From Vanilla planifolia (lineage: Eukaryota; Streptophyta; Magnoliopsida; Asparagales; Orchidaceae), in the NCBI GenBank assembly GCA_023846275.1, contig CM043870.1, positions 9,061,527 to 9,125,526 on the forward strand: DNA of 64,000 nt. Reading direction: 5' to 3'. A program made the position numbers and the translations under genes. The notes below the pieces were generated by a model that saw only the letters and a program-made list of their open reading frames with translations, did not search any database and was not told the origin of the DNA. Positions 51,571-63,700 of this stretch are shown here, one piece after another; the stretch's first letter is position 1; every line of letters begins with the position of its first letter.

Positions 51571-52241
51571 TATGATCCCTTTACTTCAACCACCTAACAC
51601 TAATAATTTAAATATGAATTAAATTATTGTTCTTTTACAATATTGAATAAATGACACTTTCCTTATTTGCAAACTCTCTATTTTGATTCAAAATACTTCT
51701 TAAATCCACTTTAAACCATTCTAATACCAATTCTAACTCAAATCATAAGCAAAACATACCTCTATTTGCATAAAACTAAATTGAATTTAATAATAAAATC
51801 AACTTAAACGCTTACCACTTCTTTTTAGCAACTATTATTGGGTTTTCTTACTTTTCTCTTATTGAAATTCCTCTTCTTCTCTTCCACTTGTTTCCAACCT
51901 CTCCTTTGAGCTACAACACCTCTAACTTCTTTTGCATTAATCCTCCTCTCCTTCCTTGTAGTTTTCTCTTTACTAAAGATTTCTCTCTCAATCCACTCTC
52001 CTATTCCTTCTCCTTCTCTCTCTTTTATTTATATTTCCATTAGCTTTCTTACCACTATAGCCATTCATAGCCAAAAATTTAATCCAATCCAATCAACTAA
52101 AGTAAAAATGGCTTGATTTAGAAAATTATAAATCTATCCCAGGTTATTTAAGGATTTACATTCATATCTTTTTCTTAAAAATTTCATAAATAATTATTTT
52201 AATATGCACAAATTATAAAAAATAATGCCATTAGAATACCT

Positions 52242-52795
52242 AAGATGAATAAACAAAAAAATGGATTGTAAAGTATAATTGAAACATTGTATAAGTATTA
52301 TGTCTTATTAGATAGTTCAATAGCACACGAGAAAGAAAAGTTTGATAAAAAAAGTGAGAGAGTATGTAAATCATGTAGTATGAGGAAAAGAATCATAAAT
52401 ATGATACATTGCAAGTGATAGGATAGAAAACTATCATACAATATAAAGAACATTGTAAATTACAATCAAGCAAGAAGGAACAAGACATAATTAGTCGAGA
52501 ATATGTTGAAATAAGAACACTCAAGATGAATAAATTGAAAATGGATCATATTATATAACAAAAAGTATTGTATAAGTACAATGCCTTGTTAGATAATCTA
52601 ATGCCATAATGAATTGGGCAAGTTTGATAAGGTAAGTAAAAGAGTATAAATATCATATAGTATGAATAAAGGAGTCATACATTATGATATATTACATGTA
52701 AAGATAAATATCATAGATTTTAGAGTATGAAGAGAATGATCATACAATATGATTATATATGAATAATTCTCAATGGTGGAGAAGAGCACATTTAA
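52242..52795 (+). repeat. Tandem duplication, two units of about 281 bp
   Basis: Units start at AAGATGAATAAA (52242) and AAGATGAATAAA (52523). They share ATGGAT, ATTGTATAAGTA..ATG.CTT.TTAGATA, a GTAGTATGA word, ATATGATA.ATT and ATCATACAATAT in the same order. Each unit includes ATCATAC-type motifs, linking it to the neighbouring motif-rich blocks. Confidence 0.7.
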
Positions 52796-53500
52796 CTATA
52801 AAAAACTCTAGTTTTTTAGAAGGAAAAAAGGTGAAGAGGTTCTTATAATAAACAAGACCATTGGAGAAAGATAGAGAGTTAAGAAAGGGGAAAGGGCATC
52901 AAAGAAGTATAAAAGAGAGGTAGGACATGATTTAAAAAAATTTGGGATAACTTTGAGTAACTTTGGTTTGATCAAGAGCAATAGAGAGAAGAGAAAAAAG
53001 CTAAATGGCTACCTTATTATTCCCTTGGTCATGCACCACTGTTTCATGATAACAAAATCATGTGTTATTATTACTAATACTTTTTTAAGTGATTTTAGAT
53101 CATTCATCTTAATATCTAATATGTTATTTTCATGGATGAAATCTTGACTAAATGACTCAAGTAGGTTTAACAATGATGTTTAAGTGTAAACCATAACTGG
53201 CATAAGTAGAAAAACAAACTTGAGCATAATTTGGAGAAGATCATTATTGAGTCACTTTTATCAGTAATATGATATAAAACCTATAATACTTTTTTGAGAT
53301 ACTTATGTTTTAGTAAGAATTGAGTGAATATGTTTAAATATTTTCAAACTAATCTTTTCACTCATATAATTTGTTTCAAGGCATGCATATCATTTATATT
53401 TTCTACATAAATATTCTATGCCTAAGAACATTTCACTCTTTATATGTTACAACACATTTATCATTGCTCAATCAAGCTAAATTTGAAAAGGAATAGGAAT
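52796..53500. other. Purine-rich then AT-rich DNA, no gene seen
   Basis: A GA-rich tract (about 52830-53010) mirrors the CT-rich tract at 51830-52030 on the other side of 52.1-52.2 kb, so blocks C and D may be arranged divergently. The 64-codon frame at 52953-53147 has no domain. Confidence 0.35.
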
Positions 53501-53529
53501 TGAGTGAGGATTGCATGCTTTGTACTAAT

Positions 53530-54370
53530 CATACTGAAATGAGTTTACTTATCTTATAATATGATTAGATATCACATAGGATCAGATGATGAGTTGATAA
53601 TGAGACATCTTTTACTTTTTAGCTTTTTATACTATTTGTAAGTGTACTATGCCCTTATCGTACAATTGTGTTAATGGTTTACTTGATGATTTTAAGGTTT
53701 AGTAACATTGCGCTTTGAACAAGTATGATGCTGTTTATTGTACTTATATGATATGTTATTTTAAAGAATCCAATAAGGATCAAACTGAGTAATGTTATGT
53801 ATAGAATGTAATTAAAGTATCAAATAAGTTTGATATATTTTTTATACTATTGTGATTGTTATATCCTAGTAATAAGAATTAAAAGTTTTACTATGCATCT
53901 AGAATTTGTATGATATGAGTACAATGCACTTATCATACAAATATGATATGTTATAATTAGTATGTAAGAGCTTGATGTAGGAGTCATTATAACATATGAT
54001 CTTATAATGTTCAACTTTTTTTGAGAGCTCAAAATTTGGAATTTAAGAAGATTTATTCTATTCATACTTATACGATGCTTCATTGTGTAAGGATGATCTT
54101 TTTATGACTATAAAATTGTTTTGCCTCCTATTTGTATAATATATGAATCATACAAGTATTATTAGTTTAAATTATGAAATTAAATAATATTATACTTATA
54201 TATTGTATTGATCTATAAGTACTATCAATTCAAAATATGAAATTGTATGACATCATACTTATATGATCTATTGATCATAGATATACTATCAATTAAAATG
54301 TGAAATTGTACACCATTGAACTTGTATGATCTATAGATCATACAAGTACAATCAACTTAGAATGCATGTA
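53530..54370. repeat. Block rich in ATCATAC/GTATGAT-type motifs (block D)
   Basis: Repeated words include CTTATCATACAAATATGATATG near 53930, TACTTATATGATATG, ATCATACTTATATGATC near 54252 and GATCATACAAGTACAATC near 54334. A local triple repeat at about 54160-54350 (unit about 75-85 bases) combines a TATGAAATT/TGTGAAATTGTA word, TATGATCTAT and ATCATA..AGTA or a variant. The same vocabulary is found in blocks A to C. Confidence 0.45.
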
Positions 54371-56560
54371 ATTAATAGTTTTGCCTAGTTTTTAACATAG
54401 TCATTAGAGGGAGACTTAGATCCATTTGAGAGTTAGGAAAGTGCTATTTAAAGATATCCAAACATAGTGTTAGAAGTTAATCTTATTTGAAATTTCTTTG
54501 AGAAGAGCATAACTTAGAAATTTTCATCACATTAAAAGAATGAAGAGCAAAGCTACATTTTTTTTTATCTTGCATCACTCATTATAACCTTATATTGAGT
54601 TAATTTTCATTTTATTTTAAAATGTTTTTATAGAATTATTTGTTATAAGAACATTGAATTTAATTACATATCTCTCTTGCATTTTTTAATCACATTTAGT
54701 GTGCCTCTTGGATAAATTATGCTTAAGTTATTGAGCCTTTATTTAGGCCATGTAATTAGTTTATTTGTCTTGTTGTTGGGACTTTCTTGGAGACCTTGAT
54801 AAGAATAATTGCATCATTGAATACTAGAAGATCACCTCTATTGCTATTTGTTGTTATGTTCATTATATTTCTAAGTTCAGTGAGCATGTTATATTAAAAC
54901 TATTAGTTTCTTATGAATTGTTGAAGTTCACTTGCTTATTAACATGATTAAAAGAATAGAAAAACTAAAATAAAATAAGAACAAAGATTAGTAAACTAGG
55001 GATTAGGCATTATTTTGAAATTTTAATTTTAACCATCAATAATTATTTCAATAGCCTAACCTTCTATCTGGAATAAAATGTCCCCAAATGTTGTTGACTT
55101 GCTATTTAAAATAAAATACCTCAAAAGTAGGACTTTTATTTGGAATAAGTTATCTTTAAAAGTAGTGTTAATAGAGATATCATTAAGTTTATTTAATGTA
55201 ATACATTCAAGGTACACCCAACTTGATTTGATATATGTTAAAATGGATTATCCTTAGTTCCCACTAAAAGTGAAAAATGAGATGAGAAAAGACATGTGAA
55301 ATAGGGTAAAAAAATATACAAGATTTTTAAAAAATGAAGAATGAGTTTTTAAATGAATTCAAAGATAGTATATCTATTTGCTTATATGCCTATTGTCTAA
55401 TATAGACTTAGCATGTAGCATGACCAAAATAACTTTTTTTTACATTCATGTTGCATAAGTTTTGATACTAAGCTCATGTTGGTTGGCTCAGTCTATATTT
55501 GGCATAACACTGTTTGGTCATGACAAGGCTTAACATTGGATTATAAGAGAGCAATGAGTGTTAGTATCAAAAGTACTTGACATAAAGAATACATGTCTTT
55601 CATTATCAATCATTTAGTTACTAGATCAACATTTTATTTTATTTTATTAAATAAACATGTACTAGAACTTTATTTTGTTGCTATGTTGTATTGAACTTGG
55701 CTATCAAAAGAGATATACATTTTTGTAATTTTCAAAGGTTATTTAAAAAAGATTTGAAATTACTCTTATTATTTCTATAATGATTTTAAAATGTATTTTA
55801 GTTTTGTTATACTTAAACAAAATGTAGTTTTCAAAACTAAAGATAGAAGAAAAGGTTATGAGATGGTAGGTATTAAATTCAAGAAAAGTTGAGTTTGGGT
55901 TACTATAGGCATAAAGTAAGTCTCTTAAGAAATTACATGAGCTTACTAGAAATATGAAGTACATTTCAAATACACTTGCATATGTTCATAATAAATCTCA
56001 CAAAAGGTTTTAAGTAAAAATATCACCAAATATAACCAAGAACTTGTGATGATGTGATATGAGAAAGCAAGTGCAAAAATGTTATGTAAAGTCCTTGCAT
56101 GTAAATGAATAGATCCAAAAGGATTAAGACTTGTAGCTCTTCTCAAGTTCTCTTACTTGATAAAATATGGAAAAAGTAAAATAAAGAATCTCACTAAATG
56201 TCTATAAATAGTTTTGCATGATTATCATCATATCCTAAGTATTTGTAGATTTATTCATAAGTAAAGGATCCCAAGAGATATCCCAAAACATCTCCAATTG
56301 TTATGTCAAAATTCTTAATTTTAGTCAAATTAGTCATTATATTTTTCATGTATAGAACAACATGAGTTGTTTCCAAGCATAGCACATCACCTGCGTAGGA
56401 TGCATGATGTGTGGTGTTTGCTTAAGGCATCTCACATGGTGCTCATATAGAATGGGAAATATGGTGCAACTTTGCACTGGATGCATGATGCGAGGCACAT
56501 GAAAAATGCATAATGATGAGTTCATTTTTGGGATTTAAGGTATGAATTCTAATAACTTAT
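54371..56560. other. AT-rich intergenic DNA, no gene seen
   Basis: No supported frame. A less AT-rich patch at 56370-56510 contains GGATGCATGATG twice (near 56398 and 56478) within short related stretches. Nothing else was recognised. Confidence 0.45.
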
Positions 56561-56561
56561 A

Positions 56562-57640
56562 TTCAACTAGTATGTGGTATTCTTGATGAAAAATCCATTT
56601 AAAAATCTTTCCAAATTTTCTTGCAACTAACAAAGACACATAGTTATCAAATCTTTGCTTAGTAATCGTAAATGGCATATGGAATTGACATTACAAGATT
56701 ATATAGTCTACACCTTTCTTTGATAAGAGCCAATAAAATCTAAACTCTATAGAATTAATTATTTTATTACATACTCTCATTAAATTCTCTTAAATTGTTA
56801 TTTTTATTAACAAATTTAACATATTTTGAGTTAGTAAATTTGATCTAATATTTTATCTTTTCATGCAAATAATAAACATGTTAGCAAATAAAAATGCAAA
56901 ATAAGAAAATTAATGAGTAGAAATACCCATCAAATCAATAACGTTTTTAAGGCTCTCACAATAGACTAACTCAAAGCATGATAATTTTGGAGTTATAGAG
57001 ATTGTGTTATTATATGCAAACTTAGTTGGTAGTAGGTGTAAGTCCTTGATACTCTTCTAAAATAAATATATTCGAAATTGTTTTAGTGTTTTATTAATTA
57101 TTTCAATTTGATCATCTTTATAAGAGTAAAATATAAATGAAATTTCCAATTTTCTTTCAAACACTTTTCGTAAGGTCATTCAAAAATATGAAATGAATTA
57201 TGGCATCCTATCATTCCTTATGAGCCTTTTTCTAGATCCAATTGAGTTTTGTCCTTTGCCCAAGGGGCCTTCTTGTTAGGTCAACCATCCCAACACAATT
57301 CCAACCCAAGCATTCATAATGATAAACTATTCATGGAGCCCAAAGTGGGTTTGTATCCAAAATGTGGTGACATATAAAACTCAAGATCTTTCCCTAAACT
57401 CCTCCACCTAAAAGCATATTAGAAGTCATTAATTATCTAATAATTTCTCTTTGGGATATTACCAGATAATTGTTCTTCACCCTTTTTTGTTTTGGATGTT
57501 ACAAGCCTATTAAGTTTTATTAGGTTTATTCTCAAATCATATTAAACTAAAGAAGATGTCACTTTAATACCATATTGTCATGTGTTAGCCTTCCTTATCA
57601 GGTATTATCCTAATCTAATACCATTTCAAGGCTTAAAATT
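56562..57640 (-). mobile_element. Ty3/gypsy integrase fragment plus dispersed repeat, left copy of an inverted duplication
   Basis: On the minus strand 57250-56765 carries remnants of the chromovirus integrase core, and 56800-56562 its C-terminal part. The 57260-57640 part is a non-coding repeat related to 11.7-12.4 kb (CCTCCACCTAAAAGC and CTCAAATCATATTAAAC). All of it reappears inverted between 57711 and 59095. Fossil, broken many times. Confidence 0.65.
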
Positions 57641-57710
57641 TTTTTTATAAAGCTCAAGATCTTCTCTCATATAGTTCACATATGATTATTCATCTCAATA
57701 ATAATTTAAG

Positions 57711-57945
57711 AGAATTTAATGAGAGATTATGTAATAAAATAATTAATTCTATAGAGTTTAGATTTTATTGGTTCTTATCAAAGAAAGATGTAGACTATAT
57801 AATCTTGTAATGTCAATTCCATATGCTATTAATGATTACTAAGCAAAGATTTGATAACTATGTGTCTTTGTTAGCTTCAAGAAAATTTGGAAAGATTTTT
57901 AAATGAATTTTTCATCAAGAATACCACATACTAGTTTATATACTG
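57711..57945 (+). repeat. Inverted copy of 56562-56800
   Basis: The reverse complement of this segment matches 56562-56800 almost throughout; for example AGTATGTGGTATTCTTGATG and CACATAGTTATCAAATCTTT occur in the left copy and complemented here. This is the best-conserved pair in the region, suggesting either a younger event or gene conversion. The arms are about 910 bases apart. Confidence 0.85.
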
Positions 57946-58229
57946 ATAGTTTTTTTTTTGTAGTAGTAGATAAATGATATATCTCACATTAGTTACATTT
58001 TACAAAACTTCATTAAATTACATGGATTGTTCAGCAATATAGGTATAGATATAGAAGTAAATGTCATATAATAATTGAGGCTGAAAAAGGAAAGAATGAT
58101 TTATCAAGTGATGTCCCATTAAGGATTCATTGAACAAGTAGTGGCTCCTAGATGGCTTTTTGGTGCAGAGTATATGGATGAAAAGTCTCATATCGACTAT
58201 ACGAGGAAAGATCCTGAGCTCTATAGGCA

Positions 58230-59095
58230 AAATGTTAAGCCTTAAAATGATATTGGATTAAGGTAATACCTCATAAGGAAGGTTGAAATATAAAAATATG
58301 GTATTTAAACACTTTTCCTATTTTATTATGGTTTGAGAATGAACCTAGCAAAACTTGATAGTCTCTTGTAACATCCAAAACCAAAAGGGGTGAATAGTGA
58401 TTATCTAGTAATGTTCTCAAAGAAATTATTAGAAGACTAGCAAGTTCTAGCATGCTTTTAGGTGGAAAGGTTTACATGTAAAGTTATATGCTTGAAATGG
58501 TGAGGCAACGTTTTGGGACAAACTTATATTGGACTCTATAAAACTTCATGATTATGCATGCTTAGGTTGGAATAGTGTTGAGATGACTAACTTAGTAAAA
58601 AGGGCCCTCTAAATATGAACAAACTTAACTGGATCAAGAAAAAATCTCACTAAGAAGGATATGATGCTAAAATTCATTTCGTATTTTTGAAAGAACTTAT
58701 GAAAATCATTTGAAATAAAATTGAAAATTTCATTTACTTTTACTCCTTAAAAGATGGTCAGATTGAAATAACTAATAAGACACTAAAGAACATTTTAATA
58801 TAGTTAGTTTAGAAAGTATTAGAGATTTACACTTACTACCAATTAAGTTTGCTTATTCTCTACGTTTTCAAAATTATCGTCCTTCGAATTAGTTTATAAT
58901 TAAAGCTTTAAAATAGTTATTGATTTGATGGATATTTCTACTCATTGATTTTCATATTTTGTATTTTTATTTTCTAACTTTTTTATAATTTACATAAAAA
59001 GATAAAACGTTAGATCAAATTAATCAACTCAAAATTTCTTAAAATATTTAACAAAAATAGGACATTTAAGATAATTTAATGAGAGATTATGTGTT
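58230..59095 (+). mobile_element. Inverted copy of 56765-57640 (gypsy integrase plus dispersed repeat)
   Basis: The reverse complement of 58230-58600 matches 57260-57640. That of 58650-58905 matches 56955-57250, and that of 58905-59095 matches 56765-56955. On the plus strand the integrase-like part contains a DGQIEITNKTLKNIL segment near 58753-58797, a typical integrase-core stretch. Divergence from the left copy is moderate. Fossil, broken. Confidence 0.7.
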
Positions 59096-60075
59096 ATTAG
59101 AATTCTCTTGGTAAAATTTGACATCTCCAAATAAAAAAAATTATATATGAGAACTTATAGTCATTATTTTCGACTACTTGTTAGTAGTGATTATGTATGC
59201 AACGTTGCTTAGTCGATCCACCATGTGTCTATCTACACCTATCTCACCAGTACTAGCTATGCATGCATGGTTTACAAGACTAACCTACCACATTCTTATT
59301 TTCCCCTCCTCCCCCTTATAACACCTTACATGCCTTGAGTGCAAAGGAGCTACTATTTACCACCTCATTAACTATCCCTCTATTTCCTCTCTTGCATCCA
59401 ATCTGTTTGAATTGTCAACCACCTTTTTTGTGCTAGCACAATTCCTCTCTCTAGGGGTATTACTACCTTGATGTTAGCCAATTAATGCATTTTTATGATA
59501 TTAGGTGAAATTATTTTCTCATGCTAACCAAAGTTATGTGAGCAAAGCACAACCTAGTTTAACTTAATGGGCATTTTCTTGCTTTGTTTACCAATCTTAA
59601 TCTCATGTTAGACCCAATAATAATTTTTAGCTATATTATTTTATTATTTTTCTCTCATTATCCATGCAAACTAACCACTCTATTATTATATCAACATTAC
59701 TAGAAGTATGCTTGAGAAGCACTGAAGTTGATGCCCTATTAACCAGCAACCACTTATAGATATCTTGCTCATATTTACCTTTTTTCACTACTTTTTGGTT
59801 TTGATCCTTTAGTAATGATGGCCAACTACTGCTCCAATGTAATTAATCTCATGAGTTGTCCACAAAATGCAATATTGAAATGATCACCATCCATGTTGTA
59901 AACCATTTAGTAAATTTTTTCTTACTAAAGATTTTTTATATCAATTTTTTTAAAAGTACCACAAAAACTAAATATTTACATATTTATAGCAGCTCCTTCG
60001 TCTCGCAGCAACATCGTCAGGTGTTAACCGTTCCTTTTGAATTTTGTGCTAATTTACAGTTAGACTACCATGAAA
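59096..60075. other. Intergenic DNA, no gene seen
   Basis: A less AT-rich tract (59150-59470) has no recognised domain. The frame at 59856-60089 is AT-rich and unsupported. Confidence 0.45.
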
Positions 60076-60079
60076 GGTC

Positions 60080-60320
60080 AAAGATTTAGCAACGACACCT
60101 CGGCCCCATCAAAAGATTTCGAAGACAGACCAAGAAAGAGAGAGAGAGAGAGAGAGAGAACCGGACGGGACCGCTCTTTCGGTGTTCCCTCGTGAGCGCG
60201 TCGTCCTCTTTCGGCCGTCTCGGATCTCATCGACCGTACGCTGAAAAGTCCGGCTACGAATCTTAAAGAATAGATCCTGTTGCCGCCCGGTCGTCCATTG
60301 CTGGGCCGTTGGTTTGATAG
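60080..60320. other. GC-rich, CpG-rich island with GA microsatellite
   Basis: About 240 bases of high GC with many CpG steps, abruptly bounded by AT-rich DNA. It includes an AG run. Several frames are open on the minus strand, as expected of GC-rich DNA, and none shows a domain. An AG run followed by GC-rich text resembles plant 5' leaders, so it may be a promoter or first-exon region of a gene whose body is not recognisable here, or a decayed exon. Confidence 0.35.
60137..60159. repeat. AG microsatellite
   Basis: A perfect AG dinucleotide run of 23 bases within the GC-rich island; such runs are common in plant promoters and 5' leaders. Confidence 0.9.
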
Positions 60321-60459
60321 ATTACTTCATCACTTCATATATTAGCCTACACAATAGTAGTTCGTACTTGAATTTAGCTATTAATCATCATTAATACATA
60401 TACCTTTAAAGAAAAGGTTTTTTATGAAAGGAATTTAATTTTTAATTAACGTGCGGTAC

Positions 60460-60700
60460 TTTAGGTGTGGGCTTCGGCTTTTGTCAAAAGAATAGAATTG
60501 GTGCGCCATGATTGCAGCGCAGGGCTCGCGGGGCGAGCACATGCCCACGCTGCCCATGTCTCGTGCTGCTGCTTCGCCTGTCCGCCACTACGCTGCGTGT
60601 GAGACCACTGGGATTTGCTTCGCCAAGGAAGCAAACGAAACGGGCCTCTTAATAAAAGAAATATGCGCTCGGGTATTTTAATATCCACTGTTTGACCTCA
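60460..60700. other. Second GC-rich island
   Basis: GC-rich DNA with CpG steps. The minus-strand frame 60688-60461 (75 codons, with Trp, Arg, Gln and Ala) is compositionally unlike the background but has no recognised motif. A CTTAATAAAAGAAAT stretch near 60648 could be TATA-like on the plus strand. With the island at 60.1-60.3 kb it marks the only other gene-like composition outside FAF and 30.1 kb. Confidence 0.3.
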
Positions 60701-63700
60701 AACATCAACCACAGAAAAAGCAGCTCACTCACAACTTGCTGCTTTATTCCCTTCTTAATTAATTACTATTTGACTAAGGCACAAATATGAATGTGGTTGA
60801 CCGTTGACATATGCACGGCATCTCATCTTGAGTTTAGTCAATTCAGGGGGAGAGAATAAGGGAAAGCAGATTTAAAACTAACTCATATCGCTAATATTAA
60901 TACAAGACAGGTCTTCCAAATGGATCGATTCCTTAGAAATAGGTAGGTGGGCATAATTCTTTTCATAGAATCGAATCAAAACCACAAGAGAAGTTGAGGA
61001 ATAAGTGAAAAAAATAAATAATTAATTAAAAGAATAATTCAATATACATGAATTTTATCATAAAAATATGTTTGATATCTCTTTTTCAAAAGCTGAAAAT
61101 TTTGAAATATAATTGTTCCTTCAACTCAATATAAATTATATTGACTAATAGCAAGACGTGTACTAAGTGCTTGGTGAATAGATGCCCAACTAGAGAATAT
61201 TTTGATACCTAAATATGAGATGAAAGAGATAAGATATTCCATGTCAATAAAGAAAGCTGGGCTACCACAAATAAAGTATTGGGAGAGGTGGTTAAGCGAA
61301 AACTATGGCAAGGAAGGATTAATTAACTTTTTTTGTACTAATGTTGGGTTGTAATATGGTTAGTTTTTAGCTAATATGTATGGGTGTTAGATAGTGGTGC
61401 TTATGATAACTAAATTAACAACAAAGTATTTTTTATTTTTTTTTTATGACTTGAACTTGAGGATTATTTTGAAAATGGAAAAAAAAAATATCAAATAAAA
61501 ATATTTTATTATCTTGAAGTTTTTTTTAAATAATATTTAAAATTGGTTGTGCAATGTATATTGTTAGTGTTGAAATAACAAATTGATTTATATGTTTGTT
61601 GAATATATGTTTGTCAAATTCAAATATACCAAACAAAGGGTTATTTATATGTTGTAATATTAGGTTATGCCACCAAATAAAGATTAAAAAAATAACACAA
61701 TAATAGTTATTCTCCTCTAAAATTGCATTGTCCCTAAAGGAATTAAAATACTAACTATCAATGCCCATATTATCTCCAAAATAAGTGGTGTTATATTTCA
61801 TTGTCTATTGGCTCTCAAAATACCATAATACATTATAGGTTATGAAAAGTATACAATATTAGTATTAGTACATTTGTTGAAACATTGGAGTGACTTCAAT
61901 CTAGGATAAATTTAGAGAAAAGGGCAAACTTGATTTAAATTGTTCATAAAAGACCATTGCATTTTGTTGGAAGCAAAGAAATGATGAATCTATTTATGAG
62001 AATAGTGAATTCTAAGGCCTAAAAGGCATGACAATACACACCTGAGAAGGATCTAGCATCCTTTAGCTTATTGTAACAAGACAAGATTGAATATAGAAGC
62101 TTATAAATATCTACATAGATGAACTTAGTGACATAAGGCTTCTTATTTTTTGTTTTTGTATAAAAAAAGTGTATATAAGGATACAAAGCAGAGTTTTAGA
62201 AACATAAATGTGATAGTAGTAATTAACAATAGGGTTGCAATACATGATAGTTTTATGCACTTAATCTTTTATGTCTTATGAATCTATCTTATATTGGTAC
62301 AAAGTTTGTCATAATGTAGGAGATGCAATATTCTTTCCATTTCCCTATTTTTCTTTTCTATTGTTCCTTATGTTATTTCTATATTTTCTATATTTATATT
62401 GTTTATTCTTCGTTCTCCTTCAATCTCCCCTTCTTTGATATTTATACAACAATTACACTGTTGTGGGATTGGTGATTTAACAAACGAGTTCAAATTTAAG
62501 TCCATTTAAGTAATTATGAGCCTGGTTCAATGTGAATCGAAGTGTTATGAGATGATTATAAGTAAATTCTAGATCAAATTATAAACGATCAAAATTGGAT
62601 TGAAATAATAATATATCAATGAATATATCTATGTATTCATTAATTTAAACATATTTAATAAGCTGAAAAAATAACTTGATAAAATTATTATAATAAAATA
62701 TGATGGTATAATTAATATGATTACATGTAGGAACTTATTATGTCCAATAAGTTTTTTTTAAAAAATTAAAATTAATCAAAAGTTAGTAAAACTTTAGCTT
62801 GAATTGATCAACAATGAGCTAAATTTATCTTTGATCAAGATCGCATTATGATTAAATCAGAGAGCTTCAATCCAATCTTAAGCATCCATCTAGTTAGTTC
62901 AAAATCAATTTGTCAACAACCTTACAATGAATATAAACACAAAAAAAATTGCTTGAAAATTAATTAGAATTTCTAAGGCCTACTTTTGAGGGTTGTTTAT
63001 CATAAATGAACTTAACATAATTTTGGCCAAACCATATTGGCTCAACTTTGCAAATTCATACACTTCAATCTTTCTCACAATTAATAAATTTATTTGAATG
63101 AATTGACTAGAACTAAAAAAATTGAATTATCATATTAATGATCTTCAACAATAATAACTAAAAATAAGTATGCAAGCTTGCATGCTTAAGACTACTTTAA
63201 AAATATCATTAAGAATAATCTAATAGATGGATCTACAATAAAAACCATTATCATTCTTTCCATTAGATGCAAACTAATTGTTTGCATAATATATCCCTTC
63301 CAATATAATTAGAATAAAAGTAGAATGACAAGTGTTGATATCAAACAAATTTAGATAAGCATATAAGAAATAATATTTATGATAAAAACCAAGTTCAAAA
63401 ATATTTAATGCACTCATGAAGCATGAGAATCAATAAATAACATATAGATGAAAAAAATAACATTATAAGTAGAAGAATAGAACTTATTATTTAGTAGAAA
63501 ATTTTTACATTAACTTAAATGTAATTTTATTTTGTTTAGTTAGTTTTTTCAAAATAATTTAGTTTTATAGCAACTTAAATATCGCTATGTTTATAATAAC
63601 AAACAAGCTTCACATAATCACATTTATGGCATGTAAAACAATGAAACTAATGGCATTTGATATTTACCAAAATCCATTTCTCTAAGTTAAAATGGAAATT

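Noticed and set aside
60080-60320. rRNA or organellar DNA insertion
   Set aside because: The GC-rich text does not match ribosomal RNA or common plastid gene phrases that I can recall, and the segment is short and bounded by AT-rich nuclear-type DNA.
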